DNA from: Microbacterium sp. SCN 70-27
Lineage (GTDB): Bacteria > Actinomycetota > Actinomycetes > Actinomycetales > Microbacteriaceae
Length of the DNA stretch: 64,000 bases
Assembly: GCA_001724425.1 (NCBI GenBank)
Contig: MEEK01000008.1
Coordinates: 72,270 to 136,269, forward strand
Direction: 5' to 3'
In this document: positions 53,749 to 62,358 of the stretch, one piece after another
Numbering within the stretch: the stretch's first letter is position 1
How the letters are laid out: each line of letters begins with the position of its first letter
Notes under the pieces: model-generated
Databases searched by the model: none
What the model saw: only the letters and a program-made list of their open reading frames with translations
What the model was told of the DNA's origin: nothing
Translations under genes and position numbers: made by a program

Positions 53749-53779
53749 GTGAGGGACGTCGATTGCCGGCGTCCCTCAC
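53749..53779 (-). terminator. Hairpin directly after the DUF305 gene
   Basis: GTGAGGGACG (53749-53758) and CGTCCCTCAC (53770-53779) form a 10-bp stem nine bases after the DUF305 stop codon on the minus strand. Confidence 0.6.
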
Positions 53780-53788
53780 ACTGGCGCG

Positions 53789-54391
53789 TTAGAGCTGTGC
53801 GAGCAGCTCCTGCATGGTGGCGATCTCGGCGGTCTGCGTGTCGATGATGGTCTGCGCCATTCCGATCGCGTCCGCGTTCTGGCCGTTGTCGACCTCGTCC
53901 TGCGCCATGGTGATGGCGCCCTCGTGGTGCATTGTCATCTGCTCGAGGAACAGGCGGGACGCGTCGGTGCCGGTGGCCGCGTCGAGGGTTTGCATGTCCT
54001 CGTCGCTCATCATCCCGTCACCGTGATCCATGCCGCCCATGTCGCTGTCGGCGCCCCACTCTTGCAGCCATCCCTGCAGCTGTTCGATCTCGGGCTGCTG
54101 GGCGGCTTTGATCTGCTCCGCGAGCGTGATCACTCCGGCGTCGATGCCGTCTTTGGTGAGGATCATGTCGGCCATCTCGACGGCCTGCTGGTGGTGCGGG
54201 ATCATCATCTGCGCGAACATCACATCCGCGTCGTTGAACTCCGCCATCACCACGGACGGCGAGGCGCTACTGCTGCTGCCGTGGTCCATGCCCGGCATCG
54301 AGCCTGAACCAGCGGTGTTTCCTGCGCAGCCGGCGAGGGTGAGGGCGGTGGCCAGGGCCAGTGCGGCGATTGCCGCGGTACGAATTCTCAT
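53789..54391 (-). CDS. DUF305 lipoprotein, copper-linked
   Basis: 200 residues. Signal peptide with lipobox LTLAGC, a Met/His-rich region (GSMPGMDHGSSS), then two DUF305 four-helix units with FAQMMIPHHQQAVEMADM and LEQMTMHHEGAITMAQDE. DUF305 proteins sit in copper-resistance loci and are thought to bind metal through Met and His. Part of the metal island, transcribed with the same polarity as the P-ATPase. Confidence 0.92.
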   Translation of the reverse strand: MRIRTAAIAALALATALTLAGCAGNTAGSGSMPGMDHGSSSSASPSVVMAEFNDADVMFAQMMIPHHQQAVEMADMILTKDGIDAGVITLAEQIKAAQQPEIEQLQGWLQEWGADSDMGGMDHGDGMMSDEDMQTLDAATGTDASRLFLEQMTMHHEGAITMAQDEVDNGQNADAIGMAQTIIDTQTAEIATMQELLAQL

Positions 54392-54493
54392 CAGGGTTCT
54401 CCAAGAGGGGTACGTGGAAGGTGCGCCTGGTCAGGTAGACCCGGCGTGCGTCAGAGGGAGCCTGCGACACGGGTGTGTCGAGGCTCAGACCCG

Positions 54494-54930
54494 TCACGTA
54501 CGACTGATGCAGAGAGCTATGAGAGAGGGAGGATGAGAACGGCCTGGGATGCCGGGCGGTGAGATCGTGGCGGGTCCCGGTCGGGGTAGAAGTGCGAGCC
54601 CCTGGTGGCCAGCGGATGGGCGGGCGAGGAGTAGCACCGTCGCGAGCAGCGCGAGGATGCACGCCATGGCGAACATGCTCGAGTGGTCCGACCCGCAGTC
54701 AACGCACGCCTGTTCTACCGCGGTGGTGGCGCAGCGTGCGAGCCGGTGCTCATCCCCGGGTCGGCTGCCGTGGTGGCGTGGTGGGCGGTTTCCGCGGTGG
54801 TGTGGGTGTTGAGGGAGTGCATGGCCAGCAGGCCGACGATGACCGCCCCAGTGAGAGCGATCAGCAGCAGCAAGGTGCGCGCCATCGACCGACCGGCCCG
54901 CAGGTTTTCTGTTAGTGCGATCAGCGACAT
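54494..54930 (-). pseudogene. DUF6153-like membrane protein gene with an internal frameshift
   Basis: From the ATG at 54930 (GGGAGGTGAC before it) the frame encodes one helix (ARTLLLLIALTGAVIVGLLAMHSL) and a His-rich stretch, then stops at about 54718 after HAAPPPR. In the next frame the sequence continues ATTAVEQACVDCGSDHSSMFAMACILALLATVLLLA, exactly the CVDC motif and second helix expected of these small proteins. A single-base loss near 54728-54735 would explain it. Confidence 0.65.
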
Positions 54931-54970
54931 GTCACCTCCCTCGTCCGTTCCACGGTACGTCACCTGGGTT

Positions 54971-57133
54971 TTAGCGGTGGACGATGACGGCGTCTGGGCT
55001 GAGGTCCAGTCGCCGCAACAACTGTGCGTTGAGAGCGACCACGATGGTGGACAGCGACATCAGGATCGCGCCCACCGACATTGGCAGCACGAACCCGATC
55101 GGAGCGAGCACCCCCGCGGCCAGCGGCACCGAGATCAGGTTGTAGCCAGCTGCCCACCAGAGGTTCTGCGTCATCTTCCGGTAGCTGGCACGGGACAGTT
55201 CGATCACCGAAACCACCGACCGGGGGTCATCGCTGGCGAGAATCACCCCGGCCGATGCGATCGCGACGTCGGTGCCGGCGCCGATGGCGATACCGACGTC
55301 GGCCTGGGCGAGGGCGGGGGCGTCGTTGACACCATCGCCGACCATCGCCACTTTCCTGCCCTCGCTTTGCAGCTCTTTCACCTTGGAGGCCTTGTCCTCC
55401 GGGCGAACCCCGGCGAAGTAGCGGTCGATCCCGAGGTCGGCTGCGACGGATGCGGCGACTGCTTCGGCGTCTCCGGTGATCATGACCACCTGCACGCCGC
55501 GTCCCTGCAACGCGGTCACGGCCTCTCGGGATTCGGGGCGGATCTCGTCCGCGAGCCGCAGCGCACCTGCCACCTTCCCGTCGATGAGGACGTGCAGGAT
55601 GATCGCGCCTTCTTCACGCCACTCGTCTGCAACGGGCAGTTCGGTCGCGCCCTTCTCCTCGAGCAGGTAGGGGCCACCGACCTGCACGGTCCGCCCGTCC
55701 ACCACCGCGCGGACGCCGACCGCCGGTGAGGACTGGAAGTCACTGGAGCGAGAAATGGCGAGCTGCTTCTCTTTCGCGGCGTTGATGATCGCCCCGGCGA
55801 GGGGGTGTTCGGAGTCCGCTTCGGCAGCAGCCGCGAGAGCGAGTAGCTCGTCGGCGGTGATACCGCTGATGGGGTCGATGGCGGTGACCGCCGGCGTGCC
55901 TTTGGTGAGGGTGCCGGTCTTATCGAACAGGACCGTGTCGACGGTGCGCATGCTCTCCAGTGCCAGCCGGTCTTTGACCAGCACGCCGGCGCGGGCGGCG
56001 CGCTCCGTGGCGATCGACACCACCAGGGGGATCGCCAATCCCAGTGCGTGCGGGCACGCGATCACCAGCACGGTGATCGTGCGAACCACGGCATCATCGG
56101 GGAGCCCCAGCACGGTCCAGACGATCGCGGTGATGGCGGCGGCGCCCAATGCGAACCAGAACAACCACCCGGCGGCACGGTCCGCGAGCCGCTGTGCGCG
56201 GGAGGAGGAGTTCTGCGCTTCGGTGACGAGCTTCTTAATTCCGGCGAGGGCGGTGTCTTCACCGACCGCGGTGATCTCCACCCGCACGCCGGAGTCGGTG
56301 GCGACGGTCCCGGCGATCACCGGGGCACCGTCGCCGCGGCGCACCGGGCGGGACTCCCCGGTGATCATCGATTCGTCCATGCTCGCCGAGCCCTGCACGA
56401 TCCGACCATCTGCCGGCACCCGCCCACCGGGGCGGACGACGACGACGTCACCGACCTGCAGCTCGGCGGGAGCGATAGTGACGATGGTGTCGCCGTCGAC
56501 CTTCTCGGACTCATCCGGCAGGAGCGCGGCCAGGGAGTCCAGGGCCGAAGTGGTTTGGGCGAGGGAGCGCATCTCGATCCAGTGGCCCAGGAGCATGATG
56601 ACGATCAGCAGCGCCAGTTCCCACCAGAAGTCCAGTTCGTGATCCAGCACCCCGAGGCTCGCACCCCAGGACGCGAGGAACGCGACCGTGATCGCCAAGG
56701 CGATGAGCAGCATCATCCCGGGCTTGCGGGCGCGGAGCTCGCTGACAGCGCCGGTCAGGAACGGGGCACCACCCCACACATACATGACCGTTCCCAGGAC
56801 CGGCGAGACCCATGCCACCCACGCGGCGTCCGGCAGGGGGTAGCCGATGATCATCGAGAACATCGTCGAGAACCCGACGACCGGAACCGCGAGGATCAGC
56901 ATGATCCAGAACAGGCGCCGGAACCGGGCCACGTGATCGCCGTGACCCGCGTGACCCGCGTGACCCGCGTGACCGGCGTGGTCGGCGTGCCCGTGATCGG
57001 AGTGCCCGGCAGCCGGCACCGGGGCGTTGCCGTGACCGGTGTGGCCCATCGCCGCATGGTCGGGCGCCTCGGAAGTCGCGGCTGTGCGGCTACTGCGGTT
57101 CACGGGGTGCGGGGAGTGATCGTGCTGGCTCAT
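54971..57133 (-). CDS. copB: Copper-translocating P1B-type ATPase (CPH type)
   Basis: 720 residues. His-rich N-terminal tail with HAGHAGHAGHAG repeats instead of a CXXC domain, eight helices, TGES at 258-261, VIACPHALGLA with the CPH metal motif at 360-362, DKTGT with phosphorylated Asp404, SEHPLAGAI and VGDGVNDAPAL. CPH-type (P1B-3, CopB-like) pumps export Cu from the cytoplasm. It follows the CopZ-like and CsoR genes on the same strand. Confidence 0.94.
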   Translation of the reverse strand: MSQHDHSPHPVNRSSRTAATSEAPDHAAMGHTGHGNAPVPAAGHSDHGHADHAGHAGHAGHAGHGDHVARFRRLFWIMLILAVPVVGFSTMFSMIIGYPLPDAAWVAWVSPVLGTVMYVWGGAPFLTGAVSELRARKPGMMLLIALAITVAFLASWGASLGVLDHELDFWWELALLIVIMLLGHWIEMRSLAQTTSALDSLAALLPDESEKVDGDTIVTIAPAELQVGDVVVVRPGGRVPADGRIVQGSASMDESMITGESRPVRRGDGAPVIAGTVATDSGVRVEITAVGEDTALAGIKKLVTEAQNSSSRAQRLADRAAGWLFWFALGAAAITAIVWTVLGLPDDAVVRTITVLVIACPHALGLAIPLVVSIATERAARAGVLVKDRLALESMRTVDTVLFDKTGTLTKGTPAVTAIDPISGITADELLALAAAAEADSEHPLAGAIINAAKEKQLAISRSSDFQSSPAVGVRAVVDGRTVQVGGPYLLEEKGATELPVADEWREEGAIILHVLIDGKVAGALRLADEIRPESREAVTALQGRGVQVVMITGDAEAVAASVAADLGIDRYFAGVRPEDKASKVKELQSEGRKVAMVGDGVNDAPALAQADVGIAIGAGTDVAIASAGVILASDDPRSVVSVIELSRASYRKMTQNLWWAAGYNLISVPLAAGVLAPIGFVLPMSVGAILMSLSTIVVALNAQLLRRLDLSPDAVIVHR
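56941..56976. repeat. Nine-base tandem repeat in the P-ATPase His tail
   Basis: CGTGACCCG is repeated three times and once with a single change, encoding HAG units. The array can slip and change the number of His-Ala-Gly metal-binding triplets. Confidence 0.75.
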
Positions 57134-57166
57134 CAGAGCCTCCTTCGTTGCGTGGCGTCGAAGCGT

Positions 57167-57496
57167 TTAGACCTGGCTGTCGGCCAGGGTGTAGCCGGCC
57201 TCTACCACGGCTGGCTGTACCGCGGACGTGCTGATCGGTGTGGAGCTGTGAATGGTGACCCGGGATGCGCCGCCGGCATGTAGGTCGACGATGACGTTCT
57301 GCACCCCTTCGATGCCGATGAGCTCCTCGGTGACGCTCGATACGCAGTGCGCGCACGTCATCCCCCACACCAGCACCTCCTCCGTCACGGCCGGAGCCGT
57401 GGCGACAGCGGTGTCGGCAGCGGAGGCCGGTACGGCACAGCAAGAGCAGCCTGCGCTGCTGGTGTCTTTCAGGCCGAGGTCGAAGCGGTCAGTCAT
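57167..57496 (-). CDS. CopZ-like copper chaperone with Cys-rich head
   Basis: 109 residues. A heavy-metal-associated domain with WGMTCAHCVSSVTEEL (CXXC) occupies residues 40-109. The head carries SAGCSCCAV, an extra Cys cluster that could bind metal too. Delivers Cu(I) to the pump. Lies between CsoR and the ATPase. Confidence 0.92.
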   Translation of the reverse strand: MTDRFDLGLKDTSSAGCSCCAVPASAADTAVATAPAVTEEVLVWGMTCAHCVSSVTEELIGIEGVQNVIVDLHAGGASRVTIHSSTPISTSAVQPAVVEAGYTLADSQV

Positions 57497-57524
57497 GGTA
57501 TGTCCTCCGGTGGCAGATGGTGGT

Positions 57525-57806
57525 TTATGAGCGGACGAGACGCGCGATGGCGTCGTTGGCTTCGCGGATCTTCTCCGCAGCGACTTGCCCGCCTTCCGCG
57601 GATGCCTCCGCGACGCAGTGGCGCAGGTGATCGCCCAGCAGGAACAACGCGACCGTCTCCAACGCCTTCGTCGCGGCGGACACCTGCGTGAGAATGTCGA
57701 TGCAGTACTTGTCCCCCTCGACCATGCGCGAGATTCCGCGCACCTGACCCTCGATACGCCGCAACCGCTGCTGCAGATCGTCTTTGTGGTTGTCGTAACC
57801 GTTCAC
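57525..57806 (-). CDS. csoR: Copper-sensing repressor CsoR
   Basis: 93 residues from the GTG at 57806. With this start the Cu(I) ligands fall at Cys35, His60 and Cys64, one residue off those of Mycobacterium CsoR (36, 61, 65). RLRRIEGQVRGISRMVEGDKYC is the family signature. The longer reading frame starts within the operator and is rejected. It likely derepresses the copper genes when Cu(I) binds. Confidence 0.93.
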   Translation of the reverse strand: MNGYDNHKDDLQQRLRRIEGQVRGISRMVEGDKYCIDILTQVSAATKALETVALFLLGDHLRHCVAEASAEGGQVAAEKIREANDAIARLVRS

Positions 57807-57812
57807 ACAGAT

Positions 57813-57833
57813 ACCATACCCCCCTAGGGTATG
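57813..57833 (-). promoter_or_regulatory. CsoR operator and -10 box
   Basis: CATACCC (57815-57821) and GGGTATG (57827-57833) form the G/C-rich dyad typical of CsoR sites, with a five-base centre. On the minus strand TATGGT (57813-57818) is a -10 six bases from the GTG, so repressor and polymerase compete and the message is leaderless. Confidence 0.8.
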
Positions 57834-57911
57834 CAACGGACTAACGGGTGGTGTATTTCATGGTGCGAGCTGACAGGCACCCCACCCTCTACCACCCAGT
57901 AGTATCTGCAC

Positions 57912-58277
57912 ATGAACGTAGATAAGCAAGCATGCGGGTACCGACCGGACAGTTCCTATGTGGAGCTTGCAGTGGAGGTGTTCGGGATGCTGGCGGATGC
58001 CACTCGGGTGCGGATCATCCTTGCGTTGCAAGACGCACAGGAGTTGTCGGTGAACAGCATCGCGGAGGCGGTCGACAAGTCGCCGGCTGGGGTGTCGCAG
58101 CATCTGGCGAAGCTGCGTCTCGCCCGCATCGTTGCGACCCGGCAAGAGGGACAGAAGGTGTTCTACCGCCTGGAGAACGAGCACGCCTCCCGCCTGGTCG
58201 CCGACGCCATCTTCCAGGCAGAGCACTCCCTCGGTGGCACCCCGCGCCACCACCACGCAGACCGAGGCAGCGAATGA
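57912..58277 (+). CDS. ArsR/SmtB-family metal sensor
   Basis: 121 residues. EVFGMLADATRVRIILALQDAQELSVNSIAEAVDKSPAGVSQHLAKLRLARIV is the winged helix; the last helix and tail (FQAEHSLGGTPRHHHAD) provide His ligands like the alpha5 site of CzrA/KmtR, and Cys8 lies near the N terminus. Likely senses Zn, Co or Ni and controls the CDF gene it overlaps by four bases. TAGTAT six bases before the ATG: leaderless. Confidence 0.9.
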   Translation: MNVDKQACGYRPDSSYVELAVEVFGMLADATRVRIILALQDAQELSVNSIAEAVDKSPAGVSQHLAKLRLARIVATRQEGQKVFYRLENEHASRLVADAIFQAEHSLGGTPRHHHADRGSE

Positions 58278-59344
58278 CCACCCGCCACGAGCACGACAGC
58301 ACCCACCGGCACGACCACAAGCACGACGAGCACTACCACGACCCCAGTGGCGATCACCATCACCCGACCGGGTTCAAGGGGTTCGTGTACAAGCTGTTCG
58401 TGCCGCACTCTCATGACGCCGCGGACTCCATCGACGATGCGATGGAGGCGAACAGCTCCGGTATCCGTGCGCTGAAGATCAGCCTCCTCATCCTGCTGGC
58501 AACGACCGTCCTGCAGGCGGTGGTCGTGTTCTTCAGCGGCTCCGTCGCGCTGCTCGCCGACACCATCCATAACTTCTCCGACGCGCTCACCGCCGTCCCG
58601 CTGTGGGTGGCGTTCATCCTCGGCCGCCGTGCCGCGTCCCGCCGCTATACCTACGGGCTGGGCCGCGCCGAAGACCTCGCCGGGCTGTTCATCGTGTTCG
58701 TTGTCGCGCTGTCCGCGATCGTCGCCGCCTGGCAGTCCATTGACCGCATCATCCACCCGCAGCCGCTTACCAACATCGGCTGGGTGATCGCCGCCGGGAT
58801 CATCGGCTTCCTCGGCAACGAGATCGTCGCCGTGTACCGGATCCGCGTCGGGCAGCGGATCGGCTCCGCCGCGTTGGTTGCCGATGGCATTCACGCCCGC
58901 ACCGACGGATTCACCTCACTGGCCGTCGTTGCCGGTGGGGTCGGTGTGCTGCTCGGCATCCCCCTCGCTGACCCGATCGTAGGGTTGATCATCTCCGCCG
59001 CGATCTTCGTCCTCCTCATCGGCACGGTTCGCAGCGTCGGCCGCCGTCTGCTCGACGGCGTGGAACCCGAGCTGGTCGACAAAGTCGCATACGCACTCGA
59101 CCACGTCGACGGCATCGACCGGGTAGACCGGATCAGACTGCGCTGGAACGGGCACCGTCTCGAAGGAGACGCGATACTCACCGTGAATGCCGGCGCCTCC
59201 CGTGAACAGCTCGATGCGATCAGCGCCGACGCGAACCGCAACGTGCGCGCGCATCTCCCGAACGTGGATGAGTTTCTCGTCAGCACTCACGGCACCCGGG
59301 ACACCCATGCACCCTCTTTTCCCGCGACGCCTTCGACCTTCTGA
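58274..59344 (+). CDS. Cation diffusion facilitator (CzcD-type) efflux protein
   Basis: 356 residues. His/Asp-rich cytoplasmic head (HEHDSTHRHDHKHDEHYHD), six helices with LLADTIHNFSDALTAVPLW (metal site HxxxD of TM2) and ALVADGIHARTDGFTSLAVV (TM5), then a ferredoxin-like C-terminal domain. Exports Zn/Co/Cd by proton antiport. Cotranscribed with the ArsR sensor. Confidence 0.95.
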   Translation: MTTRHEHDSTHRHDHKHDEHYHDPSGDHHHPTGFKGFVYKLFVPHSHDAADSIDDAMEANSSGIRALKISLLILLATTVLQAVVVFFSGSVALLADTIHNFSDALTAVPLWVAFILGRRAASRRYTYGLGRAEDLAGLFIVFVVALSAIVAAWQSIDRIIHPQPLTNIGWVIAAGIIGFLGNEIVAVYRIRVGQRIGSAALVADGIHARTDGFTSLAVVAGGVGVLLGIPLADPIVGLIISAAIFVLLIGTVRSVGRRLLDGVEPELVDKVAYALDHVDGIDRVDRIRLRWNGHRLEGDAILTVNAGASREQLDAISADANRNVRAHLPNVDEFLVSTHGTRDTHAPSFPATPSTF

Positions 59345-59377
59345 GTGCCGTTGGGTGCGCACGGTAGGCTGTATGTG

Positions 59378-59830
59378 ATGGTCTCTCCGGCCCGGAACTC
59401 AGAATCCGTGACGCTGAATGAGCAGTTGTTGATAATGAGGCTCATTACTAGCGTCGGTTTGGCGTTGCTGCTGATGCTTGGTCTGGCGGCAACAGCCCAT
59501 ACGGAGCTGGATGGGGCGGCGCCCGTGCCTCTCGTGGTGTCCGGGCTGATGGACCCGCATGTGGAGCCAGTACTAGATGCCGCGGCCGCGCATGAGGCAG
59601 TCGCTGACAGCTCCTGGTCGGGGTCGAACGCACTTGTCGGTGCGGCGTTGTGTGTGTTCGGTGTGCTGTGTGGCCTCACGTTCATGGTGTCGTTGCGGAG
59701 ACTGTGGCGGCGGCGGATGCCACCTGTTCTCGGTGCAGCGCCACGGATGTCTTCGCTGCTCCCTGCTTCGGCAGCGCGCGTGCATCCGATCGTGCTCTCG
59801 TTGACGCAACTGGGTCTTTCCCGAACCTGA
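59378..59830 (+). CDS. Small membrane protein of the metal island
   Basis: 150 residues from the ATG at 59378; earlier or later starts (59345 or 59435) are possible. Two hydrophobic segments (ITSVGLALLLMLGLAATA and ALVGAALCVFGVLCGLTFMVSL) enclose an extracytoplasmic loop with His and Asp, the topology of DUF6153-like proteins. Unknown function. Confidence 0.6.
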   Translation: MVSPARNSESVTLNEQLLIMRLITSVGLALLLMLGLAATAHTELDGAAPVPLVVSGLMDPHVEPVLDAAAAHEAVADSSWSGSNALVGAALCVFGVLCGLTFMVSLRRLWRRRMPPVLGAAPRMSSLLPASAARVHPIVLSLTQLGLSRT

Positions 59831-59919
59831 TATCTGGCACGCCACCGCGTTGGGTGGCGCTTCGTCCCGGGCTGTGTGCCCGGGTGTGTCCTGTGCCGTG
59901 TCTTGGTTTGGAGTACCCG

Positions 59920-60588
59920 ATGAAAACCCCTGTAAAGGCGACTCTCGTCACCATTGCCGTTGTGGTGGTGCTGGTTGTGGCCGCGTTGATCTATGTCCTT
60001 GTCAATCAGAGCCAAGCCGCTCCGCCCTCGTCCGGGGACGGCTCCTCGTCGGCGCAGCTGGTGCGGGAAAACTCGCACGTCCTCGATGACGGAGGTGAGG
60101 GCGCGGTCACGGTGGTGGAGTTCCTGGACTTCGAGTGCGAGGCATGTGGGTCGTTCTACCCGATCGTGGAGGATCTGCGGGAGCAGTTCGCCGGGGAGAT
60201 CACCTATGTGGTCCGCTATTTCCCGCTTCCGGGTCATTTCAACTCGAAGAACGCCGCGATCGCGGCGGAAGCCGCCGCGCAGCAGGACCGGTTTGAGGAC
60301 ATGTATCACCGCTTGTTTGAGTCACAGGCGGAGTGGGGTGAGGCACAGGAGTCTCGGGCCGACTTGTTCCGCGGCTTCGCGGAGGAGCTCGGGCTGGACA
60401 TGGTCGCCTACGACGCCGCTGTAGCGGACCCGTCAACGACTGAGCGTGTCGATCAGGACTTTGAGGAGGGTCGCGCTCTGGGGGTGAGCAGCACACCGAC
60501 GTTCTTCGTCGACGGCGAGCTCGCGCAGTTGCAGGAGTGGGACGACCTTGAGAACCTCGTCCAGGCCGCGGTGAGCGGTGGTCAGTGA
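59920..60588 (+). CDS. Membrane-anchored DsbA-like thiol oxidoreductase
   Basis: 222 residues from the ATG at 59920. N-terminal anchor helix (residues 7-28), then a thioredoxin fold with FECEACGSFYP, active-site Cys73-X-X-Cys76, a DsbA-type helical insert and SSTPTFFVDG cis-Pro loop. Acts outside the membrane on cysteine pairs. Followed by a flavoprotein whose ATG overlaps its stop by one base. Confidence 0.9.
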   Translation: MKTPVKATLVTIAVVVVLVVAALIYVLVNQSQAAPPSSGDGSSSAQLVRENSHVLDDGGEGAVTVVEFLDFECEACGSFYPIVEDLREQFAGEITYVVRYFPLPGHFNSKNAAIAAEAAAQQDRFEDMYHRLFESQAEWGEAQESRADLFRGFAEELGLDMVAYDAAVADPSTTERVDQDFEEGRALGVSSTPTFFVDGELAQLQEWDDLENLVQAAVSGGQ

Positions 60589-61607
60589 TGCGGGCGGGGT
60601 TGTCACATCGACGGGTGATCATCGTCGGCGCCGGCCAGGCCGGGCTGGCGGTCGCTGCGGCGTTGAGCGCGGAAGGGCTCCGGCCCCAGCACGAGTTCGT
60701 GGTGGTTGACGCGGCCGCGCCGGGGCAGCGTTCCTGGGTGTCGCGGTGGCATTCGATGGAGCTGCTCAGCGACGCGCGGCATAGTGCATTGTCTCCGCGC
60801 CGGCTGATGGGTGATCAGCGCCGGCATCCACGGGCGGACGAGATGGTCGACTACCTCACGTATGTGGAAGCCGGGCTTGGCGTGGAGACCGATTGGGGTG
60901 TCCGAGCTACGGGGGTGGAGCATCGTGGGAACGGTTCAACTTTGCTGCTGTCGACGACGGCGGGTGAGGTGCAGACCCGCAATGTGGTGTGCGCGACCGC
61001 CGCGGCCGCGCATCCTCGACTGCCGGAGTGGGCGAGTTGGCTCCGTGTGCCGGGTGTCATGCTGCACAGCAGCGAGTACCTGTACCCGGGGCAGATTCCT
61101 TCCGGGGAGGTACTCATCGTCGGTGGCGGGAACAGTGGTGTGCAGCTGGCTCGCGAGCTGTCCGCGTCGCACGCTGTTACCCTGTCCACTCGCACTCCGC
61201 GGCGACACCGCCCCGCGATGAGCTACCCCGCCGCGGCGGGTGAAAGCGTGTCCTTGCTGTCGCGCGAGAGACGCCCTGAGCCGGTGTTCGGCGACGGCTA
61301 TGAGCAGCTGCGGCGTGCGGGGGTCACGATCGCATCCGCGGTGGCGACCGCGGATGGCGCCACGGTGACCTTCGCTGATGGTGCTCAGATCACGCCGGGG
61401 TCGGTGATCCTCGCTACCGGATACGACCCGGGTGACCACTGGCTGCCGGAAACGGCCCGCACCGAGCGGCCCCGGCGCACCATGACTGGGCTTCCCGGGT
61501 TGTTCGTGGCGGGGATGCCGCAGTATGGCGGCCGCGGCGCGGACACCATCGCAGGCGTTTCGAAGGACGCGACGGCGATTGCCCAGCACATCATCAACCG
61601 GCCCTGA
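60588..61607 (+). CDS. CzcO/ArsO-like FAD- and NAD(P)-binding oxidoreductase
   Basis: 339 residues. FAD motif VIIVGAGQAGLAVAAAL, NADPH motif VLIVGGGNSGVQLARELS and ILATGYDPGDHWLP; WVSRWHSMELLSDARHSAL fits the R-W-DSLRL region of CzcO/ArsO flavoproteins found next to metal efflux genes. The substrate is unknown. Translational coupling to the DsbA-like protein hints at a redox link, but the two would lie on opposite sides of the membrane. Confidence 0.85.
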   Translation: MRAGLSHRRVIIVGAGQAGLAVAAALSAEGLRPQHEFVVVDAAAPGQRSWVSRWHSMELLSDARHSALSPRRLMGDQRRHPRADEMVDYLTYVEAGLGVETDWGVRATGVEHRGNGSTLLLSTTAGEVQTRNVVCATAAAAHPRLPEWASWLRVPGVMLHSSEYLYPGQIPSGEVLIVGGGNSGVQLARELSASHAVTLSTRTPRRHRPAMSYPAAAGESVSLLSRERRPEPVFGDGYEQLRRAGVTIASAVATADGATVTFADGAQITPGSVILATGYDPGDHWLPETARTERPRRTMTGLPGLFVAGMPQYGGRGADTIAGVSKDATAIAQHIINRP

Positions 61608-61620
61608 AAGGACCGAGACC

Positions 61621-62358
61621 ATGACCTCTAAACCTGTTGCCAACCGGGCATCCCGGCGCCGTCCGCTCACCCCTAGGATCCGTCGACGCTCCTTCTTTCT
61701 GCCCGGCCTGGCGGCGCTGTTGCTGACCGCCGGTCTGCTGTTCGCTGTCGTAGCTCCCGCGGCCGCGCATGATGAGATCGTCTCGTCCTCCCCGGAAGCC
61801 GGTTCGACGATCGGCGGGGTTCCGGAGGAGATCTCGCTGACGTTCAGCGGGGAGATCCTCACCGATTTCAGCGCGGTGATCATCGAGGTCGTCGCCGCGG
61901 ACGGTCAGAACCTCTCGTCCGGAAACCCGATCATTGACGGGACCACCGTCACCCAGGCTGTCCAGCCGGGTCAGGCTGGGGTGTTCACGGTGCGGTGGCG
62001 GGTCGTTTCCAGCGACGGGCACCCGATCAGCAATGAGTACCAATACACCGTCGAGGCCGTCGCGGTGCCCACCAGTACCCCCACCCCCGAAGCGACCGAG
62101 GAACAGACACCCGAACCGTCCGCGACGACCCCGGCCACGACCTCCGGAGAGATGCACAACGGCCCCTCCGGAGGCGGGGAGCTCCTACCTGTTCTCGCGG
62201 TCGTGAGCGGTGTGATCGTGCTCGGCGGCGCTCTGATCGTCGTACTCATGGTGGCTCGAGAGCGCCGCCGCCGCGACAGAGCCGCCGCAGCTGCTGCGTC
62301 CGGTCAGGGCAGCAGAGATGGCAACACGGGGAAGGACGGTCCCGCCGATGCATCGTGA
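61621..62358 (+). CDS. copC: CopC-domain copper-resistance protein
   Basis: 245 residues. Signal peptide ending AAAH, so the mature chain starts with His, the N-terminal Cu(II) ligand of CopC. The domain HDEIVSSSPEAGSTIGG through WRVVSSDGHPISNEYQYTV is complete. A Pro/Thr/Glu linker and a C-terminal helix (LLPVLAVVSGVIVLGGALIVVLMV) anchor it. AAAGGA ribosome site. Confidence 0.93.
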   Translation: MTSKPVANRASRRRPLTPRIRRRSFFLPGLAALLLTAGLLFAVVAPAAAHDEIVSSSPEAGSTIGGVPEEISLTFSGEILTDFSAVIIEVVAADGQNLSSGNPIIDGTTVTQAVQPGQAGVFTVRWRVVSSDGHPISNEYQYTVEAVAVPTSTPTPEATEEQTPEPSATTPATTSGEMHNGPSGGGELLPVLAVVSGVIVLGGALIVVLMVARERRRRDRAAAAAASGQGSRDGNTGKDGPADAS

